64,000 nucleotides of DNA. Origin: Neobacillus endophyticus. Its GTDB lineage: Bacteria > Bacillota > Bacilli > Bacillales > Cytobacillaceae. The position numbers and the translations under genes are program-made. Of the stretch, positions 8,359 to 17,287 are shown in pieces. Every line of letters begins with the position of its first letter. Within the stretch, counting starts at the first letter, position 1. Below the pieces are notes generated by a model. That model ran no database searches. It saw nothing but the letters and a program-made list of their open reading frames with translations, and was not told the origin of the DNA. The DNA lies in contig NZ_JABRWH010000001.1 of the NCBI RefSeq assembly GCF_013248975.1, forward strand, positions 186,001 through 250,000, given 5' to 3'.

Positions 8359-9729
8359 TTATGCCATTTCTGGACTTTTCCAAGTCCATGTAGCCAACTT
8401 CTTTAAATTCATAGCAGCAAAAGTAAGCATCGCCTGCATGGACAATTTTTTAAGACCTCTTAAGGTTGTCCATCGCATACCATGCTTTTCTTTCGCATCC
8501 GCGAATACACGTTCAATTGTTTCTTTACGACGTGCATATATTATTTTATTCTCTTCTGTATGACGAAGATGTTCAGCCTCTTCAAGATATGGTTCCCAGA
8601 TATGTCGTTGAATGAGCTTTTGATGATTTTGACTTTGTGTACATTGTGCTAGAAGTGGGCAATCCTTACATATAACAGGATTAGAGATGTACTGTCGATA
8701 ACCTTCCTTAGTAGTCGTTCTATAATCCAGAACTTGTCCTTCCGGACATATGTAACAATCAAAGTGCTCATCATAGACATAATCGTGCTTTTTCAAATAT
8801 CCCTCCTTTGTACGTGGTCGTGTATAGGGTAAAGCAGGGCGAATTTCATTTTCAATTAAATATTGAGCAATAGCAGGTGTTTTATATCCGGCATCAGCAG
8901 CTACAGCATTAGGTTTCCCACATTTTTCAATGACCTTTTCAACTAGAGGCTCTAACATTGTACTATCATGAACGTTACCTGGAGTTACAATAGTCCCCAG
9001 GACAAAACCATTTCTATCTGCGGCTGCATGAAATGAATAAGCAAATTGCTTTGTCCTTTCGTCTTTTACATAGTAACCACTCTCCGAATCTGTTGTACTT
9101 TCTTTTATTTCTTTGTTTTCTTCTTTTTCATATTTATCTGGTGGGATGGGCTTTTTCCCATGTTCTTCACGATCACTATTAATTTCTGCTTGAAGACGTG
9201 CTTCATAAGCTTTTGATTCTTTCCGAACTACTTTCTTTTCGAATTTGCGTTTATTTGCACTTGCTTTAACGTGAGTTGAATCAATGAATACATGTTCCGA
9301 ACTAACTAACTTTTTATCTGCTGCCTCTTTTAAAATACGGTAGAAAATTTGTTCAAATAAGTCTGTATCCTTAAAACGACGTTCGTAGTTTTTACCAAAA
9401 GTTGAAAAGTGGGGTACTTTATCATAAAAACCAAATCCTAAAAACCAGCGATACGCCATATTTGTTTCAATTTCCTTTATCGTTTGACGCATCGAACGGA
9501 TACCGAAGGTATATTGAATGAAAGCCATCTTAATTAATACAACAGGGTCAATACTTGAACGTCCGCGCTTAGTTGAGTACAAATCTTCAACCAATGAATA
9601 GATAAATGAAAAATCTACTGCGGCTTCTATTTTGCGAACCAAGTGATCAGCAGGTACAAGTTGATCTAAGGCAATCATTTCAATTTGGTCACGATTTATC
9701 TGTGTATTTTTCGAAAGCATTCCATCCAC
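8359..9729 (-). CDS. IS1182-family DDE transposase
   Basis: Intact 456-residue transposase. The N-terminal domain (LSKNTQINRDQIEMIALDQLVPADHLVRKI) is typical of IS1182/IS5-like elements, with GRSSIDPVVLIKM after it. The catalytic core shows the three acidic residues in VFIDSTHVKASANKRK, AVAADAGYKTP and ERVFADAKEKHGMRWTTLRG. A cysteine cluster (CYICPEGQ...CKDCPLLAQC) precedes the third acidic residue. No frameshift or stop interrupts the gene, so it may be active. It lies between speD and gapB, which are adjacent in B. subtilis. Confidence 0.9.
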   Translation of the reverse strand: MDGMLSKNTQINRDQIEMIALDQLVPADHLVRKIEAAVDFSFIYSLVEDLYSTKRGRSSIDPVVLIKMAFIQYTFGIRSMRQTIKEIETNMAYRWFLGFGFYDKVPHFSTFGKNYERRFKDTDLFEQIFYRILKEAADKKLVSSEHVFIDSTHVKASANKRKFEKKVVRKESKAYEARLQAEINSDREEHGKKPIPPDKYEKEENKEIKESTTDSESGYYVKDERTKQFAYSFHAAADRNGFVLGTIVTPGNVHDSTMLEPLVEKVIEKCGKPNAVAADAGYKTPAIAQYLIENEIRPALPYTRPRTKEGYLKKHDYVYDEHFDCYICPEGQVLDYRTTTKEGYRQYISNPVICKDCPLLAQCTQSQNHQKLIQRHIWEPYLEEAEHLRHTEENKIIYARRKETIERVFADAKEKHGMRWTTLRGLKKLSMQAMLTFAAMNLKKLATWTWKSPEMA

Positions 9730-9799
9730 CTCTATTAATTCTCTGTAAATAAATTATACAAAAGGCTGTGTTAATGTACATTATTGATTTTTACACTCT

Positions 9800-9933
9800 G
9801 TTGATTGGAGTGGAAGGCGGCGAAGACTCCTGCGGGAGTACGGGACAGGGGAGACCCCGCAGGCGCTGAAAGCGCAGAGGAGGCTCCCCGAACCGCCCGC
9901 GGAAAGCGAAGCCGCCTGGAACGGAAATCAACA
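9800..9933. repeat. GC-rich dispersed Bacillaceae repeat nested in the IS
   Basis: A 134-bp block much richer in G+C than its surroundings, bounded by TGTTGATT...AATCAACA. Its terminal inverted repeats extend inward to AGGCGGC/GCCGCCT. Internal hairpins include GACTCCTGCGGGAGT and a GGGGAGACCCCGCAGGCGC segment. Sequences of this style recur many times in genomes of several Bacillaceae. No coding potential is supported despite open frames on both strands. It separates the transposase from the right end of the IS. Confidence 0.6.
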
Positions 9934-9960
9934 GACAAGTTTAATATGGCCAAACAAAAA

Positions 9961-10007
9961 AGACTGTCGATTTTAAACCCGAAATCCTTCGGATTTGTCG
10001 ACAGTCT
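9961..10007 (-). terminator. Long hairpin at right end of IS
   Basis: AGACTGTCGA/TCGACAGTCT arms (9961-9970, 9998-10007) with an inner GAAATCC/GGATTT stem and TTTTTT following on the minus strand. Placed to stop transcription arriving from gapB before it enters the transposase. Confidence 0.7.
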
Positions 10008-10008
10008 G

Positions 10009-10032
10009 AAATGCTGTCATGAGACAGCATTT
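10009..10032. repeat. Direct repeat flanking IS, right copy, at the gapB stop
   Basis: Same 24-bp palindrome as at 8226-8249, beginning four bases after the gapB stop codon on the minus strand. It probably represents the original gapB terminator stem. Confidence 0.65.
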
Positions 10033-10034
10033 TT

Positions 10035-11066
10035 TCAGCCGACCTTAACTTGATTCATTTTTGCAATTTCTTCTGCAACGAAAAGACTGAGATCTACCAC
10101 ACGGGAAGAATACCCCCATTCATTATCATACCAAGCTAATACTTTTACTTTTCTTGTTCCCATTACCATGGTGGAAAGACCATCAATGATCGCCGAATGA
10201 TGGTTTGTATTAAAGTCGACAGATACTAACGGTTCCATTGTGAAACTTAGGATTCCTTTCAATGGGCCTTCAGCCGCCTCACGAAACGCCTGATTAATAT
10301 CATCAATCGTTACATCCTGATTGATGTCGACCACTAAATCGACAAGAGATACGTTAGGAGTTGGAACCCTTAATGCCATACCATGTAGTTTACCTTTCAG
10401 TTGCGGCAAAACTAGCGATAACGCTTTCGCAGCACCTGTCGTTGTTGGAATGATTGATTGTCCGCAAGCCCGTGCACGGCGTAGATCCTTATGTGGATTA
10501 TCGATATTTTTTTGATCGTTCGTATAGGCATGAATGGTTGTCATTAGCCCGCTTTCAATTCCAAACTTTTCATCGAGAATTTTAGCAACAGGTGCAAGAC
10601 AATTTGTCGTACAGGATGCATTGGAAATAATATCATGCTTCTCAATATCAAGCATTTCTTCATTTACCCCCATAACAATCGTTACATCCTCATTTTTACC
10701 TGGTGCTGTCAAAATGACCTTTTTCGCACCTGCAGTTAAATGTAAAGCAGCTTTTTCTCTAGAATTAAATTTGCCCGTTGCTTCAATAACGATATCAATC
10801 CCCAGCTCTTTCCAAGGCAGATCTTCCGGATGACGATGATTCAAAAGTTTAATTCGCTTCCCATTCACAAGAAGTTCATCATCTAATGGGATCACTTCTC
10901 CTTGGAATATCCCATGATTGGTATCATATTTGATTAAATGTGCTAATGTATCTGCTGGATAACTTGCATTGATGGCCACAACATCAAGTCTATTTTCAAG
11001 GATTGCTTGTCTAAAAACCATCCTTCCAATTCTTCCAAATCCGTTAATCGCCAATTTTGTCTTCAT
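10035..11066 (-). CDS. gapB: NADP-dependent glyceraldehyde-3-phosphate dehydrogenase, gluconeogenic
   Basis: 343 residues with the GFGRIGRMVFR nucleotide-binding start and catalytic Cys152 in SNASCTTNC. At the end of the second strand the sequence is VVAINAS instead of the VND/VAVND of glycolytic GapA. The missing acidic residue is the known determinant for accepting NADP, so this is the GapB type, used for gluconeogenesis. The position next to speD agrees. The upstream region has a sigma-A promoter overlapped by two CcpN-like boxes. The stop codon abuts the hairpin into which the IS appears to have inserted. Confidence 0.95.
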   Translation of the reverse strand: MKTKLAINGFGRIGRMVFRQAILENRLDVVAINASYPADTLAHLIKYDTNHGIFQGEVIPLDDELLVNGKRIKLLNHRHPEDLPWKELGIDIVIEATGKFNSREKAALHLTAGAKKVILTAPGKNEDVTIVMGVNEEMLDIEKHDIISNASCTTNCLAPVAKILDEKFGIESGLMTTIHAYTNDQKNIDNPHKDLRRARACGQSIIPTTTGAAKALSLVLPQLKGKLHGMALRVPTPNVSLVDLVVDINQDVTIDDINQAFREAAEGPLKGILSFTMEPLVSVDFNTNHHSAIIDGLSTMVMGTRKVKVLAWYDNEWGYSSRVVDLSLFVAEEIAKMNQVKVG

Positions 11067-11086
11067 TTTACGGCCCCTTCCGCATT

Positions 11087-11097
11087 AGTGTTATACT
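11087..11097 (+). promoter_or_regulatory. CcpN-like box 2 over gapB -10
   Basis: AGTGTTATACT matches 10 of 11 positions of the CcpN consensus TRTGHYATAYW. Its reverse complement contains the gapB -10 TATAAC. Confidence 0.55.
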
Positions 11098-11118
11098 TAT
11101 TAGTTCGTATCGATGTAA
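11090..11118 (-). promoter_or_regulatory. gapB promoter
   Basis: TTACAT (11113-11118), 17-base spacer, TATAAC (11090-11095), minus strand. Confidence 0.6.
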
Positions 11119-11120
11119 TT

Positions 11121-11131
11121 AGTATAACATA
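11121..11131 (-). promoter_or_regulatory. CcpN-like box 1 upstream of gapB -35
   Basis: TATGTTATACT on the minus strand matches TRTGHYATAYW at every position and lies just before the -35 element. CcpN represses gapB and pckA in the presence of glucose in B. subtilis. Confidence 0.6.
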
Positions 11132-11199
11132 TTTAATTCTATTTGTGACATATAAATGGCGTATTATTTAAATGTTTTACTATTCTGAAATTAAATATA

Positions 11200-11340
11200 G
11201 AAAACTCGCGCCTGGCGAGCTCATTAGGGCGAAGACATAGGCGCAGTTCGTCGAAAAGCACAGCTTCTCGACTGCGAGGCTAATGCTCACGAAGCATTCC
11301 TTAGTGCACTTATGCCTGATAGAAAAGCTTTCCTATCAGC
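11200..11340 (-). repeat. Dispersed stem-loop element, copy A (full length)
   Basis: A 141-bp element, directly downstream of the coaE terminator on the minus strand. It contains, in minus-strand order, a GATAG/CTATC hairpin, an AATGC/GCATT hairpin, a long CGCAGT..TCGA stem, and a terminal CTCGC/GCGAG hairpin followed by TTTTC. Related copies lie at 37441-37587, 52792-52877 and 49462-49500. Confidence 0.75.
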
Positions 11341-11368
11341 AAAAAAAAGAGAAGGAACACTCCTTCTC
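11341..11368 (-). terminator. coaE terminator
   Basis: GAGAAGGA/TCCTTCTC hairpin followed by eight T on the minus strand, overlapping the coaE stop. Confidence 0.88.
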
Positions 11369-11981
11369 ACAATGAATTATTCGCTTTTACACCCCAATGT
11401 GCTAATACTTTTAAGAGTTGTTTTTTTGTATCCTCAATGGAGCCATTATTGTTAATAACACCATCAGCTAATTTTACTTTTTCAGACAGCGGCATTTGTG
11501 ATTTTATACGCGCTTCAGCTTCCTCCAAAGTTAGCTGATTCCGGCTCATTAACCGCTCTAATTGTATTTCTTTGTCAACATATACAAGGAGCGTCTTGCT
11601 CGCCATATATGTCAGTTTACTTTCAAATAAGAGAGGAATATCTAGAACAATAGCAGCTTCATTTAGACTTTTGGCTGTCTCCATTTTTTCTAACATCCTT
11701 TTTCTTACTTCGGGATGAACAATTTGGTTTAAAAGCAGCCTTTTTTCTTCTTGATGAAAAACAATACTTCCTAATTTCTGTCGATCGATTTCCCCATTTT
11801 CTAATAAAATTTCCCGGCCAAATTCTTCAACAATCTTCAAATAAGCCGGCGCACCTTTTTCTACAGCCAGGCGCGCCTCTACATCCGCATCGATTACAGT
11901 GATGTCCATTTCCTTAAACATATTGGATACTGTACTTTTCCCACTGGCAATTCCGCCTGTCAACCCAATCATTAATGTCAT
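11367..11981 (-). CDS. coaE: Dephospho-CoA kinase
   Basis: Catalyses the last step of coenzyme A synthesis, phosphorylating the 3'-hydroxyl of dephospho-CoA. The 204-residue P-loop kinase has [12 protein letters not shown] (Walker A, residues 6-17). [13 protein letters not shown] and [10 protein letters not shown] follow, both conserved in CoaE. It lies 31 bases after mutM in the same direction, as part of the polA-mutM-coaE cluster found across Bacilli. Here ytaF, which B. subtilis carries between mutM and coaE, is absent. Confidence 0.95.
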   Translation of the reverse strand: MTLMIGLTGGIASGKSTVSNMFKEMDITVIDADVEARLAVEKGAPAYLKIVEEFGREILLENGEIDRQKLGSIVFHQEEKRLLLNQIVHPEVRKRMLEKMETAKSLNEAAIVLDIPLLFESKLTYMASKTLLVYVDKEIQLERLMSRNQLTLEEAEARIKSQMPLSEKVKLADGVINNNGSIEDTKKQLLKVLAHWGVKANNSL

Positions 11982-12012
11982 GGCTGATCCCTTTCTGGCA
12001 TCTAAATATTTT

Positions 12013-12840
12013 CTAAAGTTTTTGGCATGTCGGGCAATAGTGTGTTCCTCTGCCGCCTACTGTTATTTTTTCCATGGGAGTCCCACATCTTTTACACGGC
12101 TCTCCTTGACGGCCATATGCAAATAATTCAAGCTGGAACATGCCGATTTCGCCTTGTGAGTTTACATAGGAACGGATGGTGCTTCCTCCTTTTTTTACGG
12201 CTTCACTTAAAGTTCTCACGATTTCCTGGTGAAGCAAAGAAATTTCCAGCTCACTTAATGAATGTGCTGCCCTTTCAGGATGGATGGCAGCCCTAAACAA
12301 TGCTTCATCTACATAAATATTGCCTAGGCCAACAAATAGATTTTGGTCTAGCAAAGCAGACTTAACTTTGCGGTTTGTCTTCTTCAGTTTTTCACCCAAA
12401 TAGGCGGCTGTGAAGTCCTCAGAAAAAGGTTCAGGGCCAAGCGATGTTAATGGTGGCCTCTGAAATTCCTCGCCCTTTTTAAATAAATGCATGGTTCCAA
12501 ATTTCCGAACATCGCGATACCGTAATTCTGAATCATCTGTAAAATGGAAAATCACGTGTGTATGCTTATCAAATGGCTCTTCCTTATCAAAAAGCCCATA
12601 TCTTCCTTCCATTCGCAAATGTGATACAAGGGCAAACTGATTGGTATAAAGAATTAGGAACTTTCCTCTTCTGCCGATATCCACAAATGTTTCCCCTTTT
12701 AAGGCATCACAAAACTGCTCCACTTCGATTGGAAATTGGATCATTTTTGGCCAATGTACGGTCACTTTTTCAATTGTTTTATGTAGGACTAGTTTTTGTA
12801 ACGTTTTTCGAACGGTTTCGACTTCAGGCAGTTCCGGCAT
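12013..12840 (-). CDS. mutM: Formamidopyrimidine-DNA glycosylase (Fpg/MutM)
   Basis: Base-excision repair enzyme that removes 8-oxoguanine and formamidopyrimidines and nicks the abasic site. It is 275 residues. The mature N-terminus [10 protein letters not shown] contains the catalytic proline and glutamate. A helix-two-turn-helix segment ([20 protein letters not shown]) follows. The C-terminal zinc finger is CKRCG...YCPTCQ, with Cys pairs near 248/251 and 268/271. It sits 26 bases after polA, suggesting co-transcription of a repair module. Confidence 0.97.
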   Translation of the reverse strand: MPELPEVETVRKTLQKLVLHKTIEKVTVHWPKMIQFPIEVEQFCDALKGETFVDIGRRGKFLILYTNQFALVSHLRMEGRYGLFDKEEPFDKHTHVIFHFTDDSELRYRDVRKFGTMHLFKKGEEFQRPPLTSLGPEPFSEDFTAAYLGEKLKKTNRKVKSALLDQNLFVGLGNIYVDEALFRAAIHPERAAHSLSELEISLLHQEIVRTLSEAVKKGGSTIRSYVNSQGEIGMFQLELFAYGRQGEPCKRCGTPMEKITVGGRGTHYCPTCQKL

Positions 12841-12866
12841 GATGATAGGCCCCCATAGCTGTTATT

Positions 12867-15503
12867 TTATTTTGCATCAAACCAGGTTGGACCGTAGGAA
12901 TAGTCAACTTTCAATGGGACCGAGAGTTCGATGCAGTTCTCCATGACGAGTGGAACTAACGTTTTAAGTACTTCTACTTCCTCTTCAGGTGCTTCAAAGA
13001 TTAATTCATCGTGAACCTGCAATAATAGGCGCGTTTTTAATTCTTTATCCTTTAATGCTTCATCCATATCAATCATTGCTTTTTTAATGATATCTGCGGC
13101 ACTTCCTTGAATCGGCGTATTCATGGCTGTCCGCTCTGCAAAGCTTCGCAAGTTAAAATTACGGCTGGTGATTTCAGGGATATATCTTCTTCTTTGCAGT
13201 AATGTCGTAACGTAGCCTTTTTGTTTGGCCGTATGGATGATGTCATCCATATATTCTTTTACACCAGGGTAACTGCTTAAGTACCGGTCAATAAACTGTC
13301 CAGCTTCTTTTCGAGAAATTCCCAGGTTTTGCGAAAGTCCGTAATCACTAATCCCGTAAACAATCCCGAAGTTTACTGCTTTCGCCTGACGTCTCATATT
13401 TGACGTCACTTCTTCCTGACTGACATGGAATACCTCCATTGCGGTTTTCGTATGAATGTCCAGGTCATCCTTAAATGCTTGGATCAATTTCGCATCTCCA
13501 GCAATATGGGCTAACACTCGCAGTTCAATTTGAGAGTAGTCAGCTGAAAATATAACCCAACCAGGCTCCGATGGTACAAAGGCCTGTCTGATTTTACGCC
13601 CTTCCTCCAAACGAATCGGTATATTTTGCAAATTTGGATCAATAGAACTTAATCGGCCAGTTGCTGTCAACGTTTGTTGGAATCTTGTATGAATTTTTTC
13701 TGTCTTTGGCTCAACAACCTTCAGAAGTCCTTCAATATAAGTGGATTGCAGCTTTCCTAATTGTCTATACAGAAGAATGTATTCAATAATTTCATGATGT
13801 CCTGATAATTTCTCTAAAACTTCTGCAGATGTAGAATGGCCCGTTTTTGTTTTCTTAATAGTCGGCAGACCTAATTTTTCAAATAAAATAATGCCCAGTT
13901 GTTTTGGAGAATTAATATTAAACTTTTCTCCTGCTAATTCGCATATTTTTTCCTCAATTTCAATGAGACGTTCATTCAGCTCCCGTCCCATTGTTTCTAG
14001 GCGCCCTCTCTCTACTTTAATGCCATATGACTCCATATCAGCTAATATAAGCGATAATGGCATTTCCAGCTCTTTAAAAAGTTCGTATTGTTCATTTTTT
14101 ATTAATAGATCTTTTAGTACTTCTTTTAATTCAGACATCGCCAAGGCTTTGCGTACAAGTTGTTCCGCCAAAACGGAAATTTCCGGTACTTTCCGCTTTG
14201 CCCCTTTGCCGTAGAAAACTTCATCAGATTGAAGAGGATGAAGCCCATATTTCTTGGCAATAGAAGAAAGATCATCCAATGCTTCTGAAGGGTTTAGCAG
14301 GTAGGAAGCCATTAAAATATCAAAATTGGCCCCTTTTAAATGAATACCGCGTTTTCTTAAGGAAACCTCTGATCGCTTTACATCATATACTATTTTCTTT
14401 TTTCCATTATCTTCTGCCCAGCTTTTAAACACTTCTGATTGTAATGCCTGTTCTATGGGCAAAAAGAAATTCCCTTTTTCATTTACAACAGAGAAGCCTA
14501 AGATCTCTGCAATATGATAATTGTCCTCCAGCAACTCCACATAAAAATAATTTTCATTGGAGAAAATTTCGTCTGTTATATGATCTGGAATCACAAATTC
14601 AATTTCACGAAATTCAACCTGGGCCGCTTCATGGACATCTTCTCCCAGCTTGTCCAGTAACGAAGAAAACCCTAATTCTTTATACAAGGCCGCTACTTTT
14701 TCTTTGGTGAAACCATCATAAACCATCTCCGGCAGCTTCACTTCAATTGGCGCTTGTCTTTCAATGGTTGCCAGCTTCTTGCTCATCAGCGCCTGACCCT
14801 TAAATTCCTCAAGCTTTTCCTTCAATTTATTGCCGCTTACTTGATCAATGGACTCAAGTAAGTTTTCCAGCGTTGAAAATTCCTTAAGAAGCTTAATTGC
14901 TGTCTTTTCACCTACACCAGGCACGCCCGGAATATTGTCAGATGTATCTCCCATAAGCCCCTTCATATCGATGATTTGTTCAGGAGTTAAGCCATATTTT
15001 TCTTGAATATGCTCTGGAGTATATTCTTCAATATCCGTAATACCCTTTCTTGTAATCCCGACAGTAGTATTCGATGAAGAAAGCTGGGTTAAATCTTTAT
15101 CACCAGAAATGACCTTCACCCCAAAACCGTCTTTTTCAGCTTGAAGTGATAATGTTCCAATAATATCATCCGCCTCATAATTCTCCAGTTCATATCTTGC
15201 GATGCCGTAAGCATCAAGAAGTTCACGGATAAATGGAAATTGTTCGGAAAGCTCTGCTGGTGTTTTTTGCCTTCCACCTTTATATTCTTCAAATGTTTTG
15301 TGGCGGAAAGTCGTTTTACCCGCGTCAAATGCCACAAGGATGTGCGTGGGCTTTTCCTCTTCCAAGATTTTCATCAGCATCATCGTAAAACCGTAAACAG
15401 CGTTCGTATGAATGCCTTTGTCATTATTTAAGAGAGGGAGTGCAAAAAAAGCTCGGTATGCAATACTATTCCCGTCTATCAATACAAGCTTTTTCTTTTC
15501 CAA
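12867..15503 (-). CDS. polA: DNA polymerase I
   Basis: 878 residues, with an N-terminal 5'-3' exonuclease (about 1-290), a central 3'-5' exonuclease-like fold and a C-terminal family A polymerase. Polymerase motifs are DYSQIELRVLAHIAGD (A), RRQAKAVNFGIVYG (B) and LLQVHDELIFEAP (C). The middle domain (FYVELLEDNYHIAEILGFSV) lacks the canonical DxE metal ligands, as in other Bacillus Pol I, so it should not proofread. The start is TTG with a GGTGAT site upstream. It lies 20 bases after phoR and may share transcription with phoPR. Confidence 0.97.
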   Translation of the reverse strand: MEKKKLVLIDGNSIAYRAFFALPLLNNDKGIHTNAVYGFTMMLMKILEEEKPTHILVAFDAGKTTFRHKTFEEYKGGRQKTPAELSEQFPFIRELLDAYGIARYELENYEADDIIGTLSLQAEKDGFGVKVISGDKDLTQLSSSNTTVGITRKGITDIEEYTPEHIQEKYGLTPEQIIDMKGLMGDTSDNIPGVPGVGEKTAIKLLKEFSTLENLLESIDQVSGNKLKEKLEEFKGQALMSKKLATIERQAPIEVKLPEMVYDGFTKEKVAALYKELGFSSLLDKLGEDVHEAAQVEFREIEFVIPDHITDEIFSNENYFYVELLEDNYHIAEILGFSVVNEKGNFFLPIEQALQSEVFKSWAEDNGKKKIVYDVKRSEVSLRKRGIHLKGANFDILMASYLLNPSEALDDLSSIAKKYGLHPLQSDEVFYGKGAKRKVPEISVLAEQLVRKALAMSELKEVLKDLLIKNEQYELFKELEMPLSLILADMESYGIKVERGRLETMGRELNERLIEIEEKICELAGEKFNINSPKQLGIILFEKLGLPTIKKTKTGHSTSAEVLEKLSGHHEIIEYILLYRQLGKLQSTYIEGLLKVVEPKTEKIHTRFQQTLTATGRLSSIDPNLQNIPIRLEEGRKIRQAFVPSEPGWVIFSADYSQIELRVLAHIAGDAKLIQAFKDDLDIHTKTAMEVFHVSQEEVTSNMRRQAKAVNFGIVYGISDYGLSQNLGISRKEAGQFIDRYLSSYPGVKEYMDDIIHTAKQKGYVTTLLQRRRYIPEITSRNFNLRSFAERTAMNTPIQGSAADIIKKAMIDMDEALKDKELKTRLLLQVHDELIFEAPEEEVEVLKTLVPLVMENCIELSVPLKVDYSYGPTWFDAK

Positions 15504-15523
15504 CTATATCACCATCCCAATTT

Positions 15524-17287
15524 TTAGCTTAATTTTTTGTGAAGTTCAATAATAAACTCACTGCCTACGCCTACTTCGCTTCTAACGCTTATATGTCCAT
15601 GATGGGCTTCTACAATATGTTTCACAATCGCAAGTCCAAGACCAGTTCCACCCGAGTTCCTGCTTCTCGCTCTGTCAACCCTGTAAAAGCGTTCAAAAAT
15701 TCGGGGAATCTCACTCTTTTCGATTCCAACACCAGTATCCTTGACATGAACCCGTACTTTTCCAAGATGAGCCAATAAAATGATTTTCACTTCTCCATTA
15801 TTCGATGTATAGGCAATCGCATTTCCAATTAAATTTAGGAACACCTGTTTAAGCCGGTCAACATCTCCATCAATCGTTATGGCGGATTCCTTATGAAAAA
15901 ATTCAAGGCTAATATTCTTCGCCTGAGCCTTTCCAGCTAAAAGCGTAATTGTGTCTTCGAGCAAACCCGTTAAATTTACTTCACTGACATTCAATTTAAA
16001 ACCATGCTGTTCAATTTTTGAAAGCTCCAGCAAATCCTGTATCAGCGACTGAAGGCGGTCACTTTCTTTTAAAATAATCGACAAAAATTCTTCCAGCGTT
16101 TCTCTATTTTCCATCGCTCCATCAAGCAAGGTTTCAGCAAATCCTTTAATGGACGTTACCGGTGTTTTTAATTCATGGGAAACATTCGCAACAAAGTCCT
16201 TGCGCATTTGCTCGAGTTTTTTTAATTCGGTAATATCATGAAAAACAAGCAATACACCTTTCCAAACATGGTTTGTGCCAATAATAGGGACACCATATAC
16301 AACAAAGTATCGCCTTTCAATTAAAAACGGTATATGTAATTGTCTAGTTACGTTTTGTTCCGTCCGAAACACGACTGCCACAAGATCACAAATCTCTTGA
16401 TGCTCAATCACTTCATAATATTGTTTATTTAGATAATCAATGGGATCAACATGAAAGATATCGATATATCCTTTATTCACGAGATTGATTCTTCCACGGC
16501 TGTCAATTAAAAGCAATCCCGCTCCCATGTTCTCGATTAAAGCTCTTAAACGGTCTTGCTGCATTTCTTGCACTGTTACTAGTTCCTGCAGGTTTTCCGC
16601 CAAGGTATTGATCGATATTGCCAGCATCTCTGTCTCACCTGATGGGTCAATAGGGGTTCTGGCCCGATAATTCCCCATTGCCAGCTCCATAGCTACATTA
16701 GTTGCCGCTTCGATTGGTTTTGTATATTTGGTAGTAATTCTTATTCCTAAATAAATGATTACGATTAAAGCAGTAAACAGACTGATAGAGAGAATCCACC
16801 ATATTTGTCCAAATGCCTGTTTCAGGTCTTCTGTTTTTGTACTTAGAAAAATATATCCCTCTTTTTGATTATTTTTAATTAGGGGCTTCCAATAATAATG
16901 CAAGTCGAAGCCATCGCCCTCTTCTAAGTGATCTTCTGTTTTAGGATCTTTTTTTATCGCTTCCTGAATCACCCGTCTCAATTTTCCAGAATCCGTTACA
17001 ATTGGATTTTTACTGTCATACAGGATCTTTCCATTTGGATTGGTAATGGTTACGCGAACATCTAACATCTTACTGATTTTTAAAACCTCTTGTTTGTTAA
17101 ATGCAGAAACGCCCCCAGCCTCCTCCATGTAAATAATCACAAGATTTCTCTCAATTTTTAAACGTTCATTGAATGATTGCAGGTAATAGCTTTTAAATAA
17201 TTGCCCTAGCAAAATCCCCAAGCCGACAAGAACGGATATAATCAACGTGATTAAAGCGATCAGCAGCTTTGTACGAAATTTCGTCAT
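15524..17287 (-). CDS. phoR: Phosphate-responsive sensor histidine kinase PhoR
   Basis: 587-residue membrane kinase. TM1 (about 9-30) and TM2 (about 158-182) flank an extracytoplasmic domain. HAMP, a PAS domain (GAGLLLIDSRGRINLVN) and the HisKA helix with phospho-acceptor VSHELKTPVTSIKG follow. The ATPase domain has NLIGNAIAYT, DTGVGI and GGTGLGLAIVKH. It phosphorylates PhoP under phosphate limitation. Its ATG overlaps the phoP stop by four bases, so the two are translationally coupled. Confidence 0.96.
   Translation of the reverse strand: MTKFRTKLLIALITLIISVLVGLGILLGQLFKSYYLQSFNERLKIERNLVIIYMEEAGGVSAFNKQEVLKISKMLDVRVTITNPNGKILYDSKNPIVTDSGKLRRVIQEAIKKDPKTEDHLEEGDGFDLHYYWKPLIKNNQKEGYIFLSTKTEDLKQAFGQIWWILSISLFTALIVIIYLGIRITTKYTKPIEAATNVAMELAMGNYRARTPIDPSGETEMLAISINTLAENLQELVTVQEMQQDRLRALIENMGAGLLLIDSRGRINLVNKGYIDIFHVDPIDYLNKQYYEVIEHQEICDLVAVVFRTEQNVTRQLHIPFLIERRYFVVYGVPIIGTNHVWKGVLLVFHDITELKKLEQMRKDFVANVSHELKTPVTSIKGFAETLLDGAMENRETLEEFLSIILKESDRLQSLIQDLLELSKIEQHGFKLNVSEVNLTGLLEDTITLLAGKAQAKNISLEFFHKESAITIDGDVDRLKQVFLNLIGNAIAYTSNNGEVKIILLAHLGKVRVHVKDTGVGIEKSEIPRIFERFYRVDRARSRNSGGTGLGLAIVKHIVEAHHGHISVRSEVGVGSEFIIELHKKLS

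Larger units (their letters stand above)
8250..10008 (-). mobile_element. IS1182-family insertion sequence, about 1.76 kb
   Basis: The element is bounded by imperfect terminal inverted repeats, CAGATTGTAGACAAA at the left and CAGACTGTCGACAAA (reverse complement) at the right, matching 13 of 15. A 24-bp direct repeat lies immediately outside each. It contains one complete transposase. A hairpin with T run on the plus strand (AGACCCC/GGGGTCT, about 8336-8352) and a long hairpin at the right end (9961-10007) may insulate it from outside transcription. A 134-bp GC-rich repeat is nested upstream of the transposase, so the undisturbed IS would be about 1.6 kb. Boundaries are inferred from repeats, not from comparison with an empty site. 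Confidence 0.7.

Noticed and set aside
9771..10053. Overlapping open frames on both strands through the GC-rich repeat
   Set aside because: They arise from the stop-poor GC-rich repeat; the translations are Arg/Ala/Pro low complexity and lack ribosome-binding sites.
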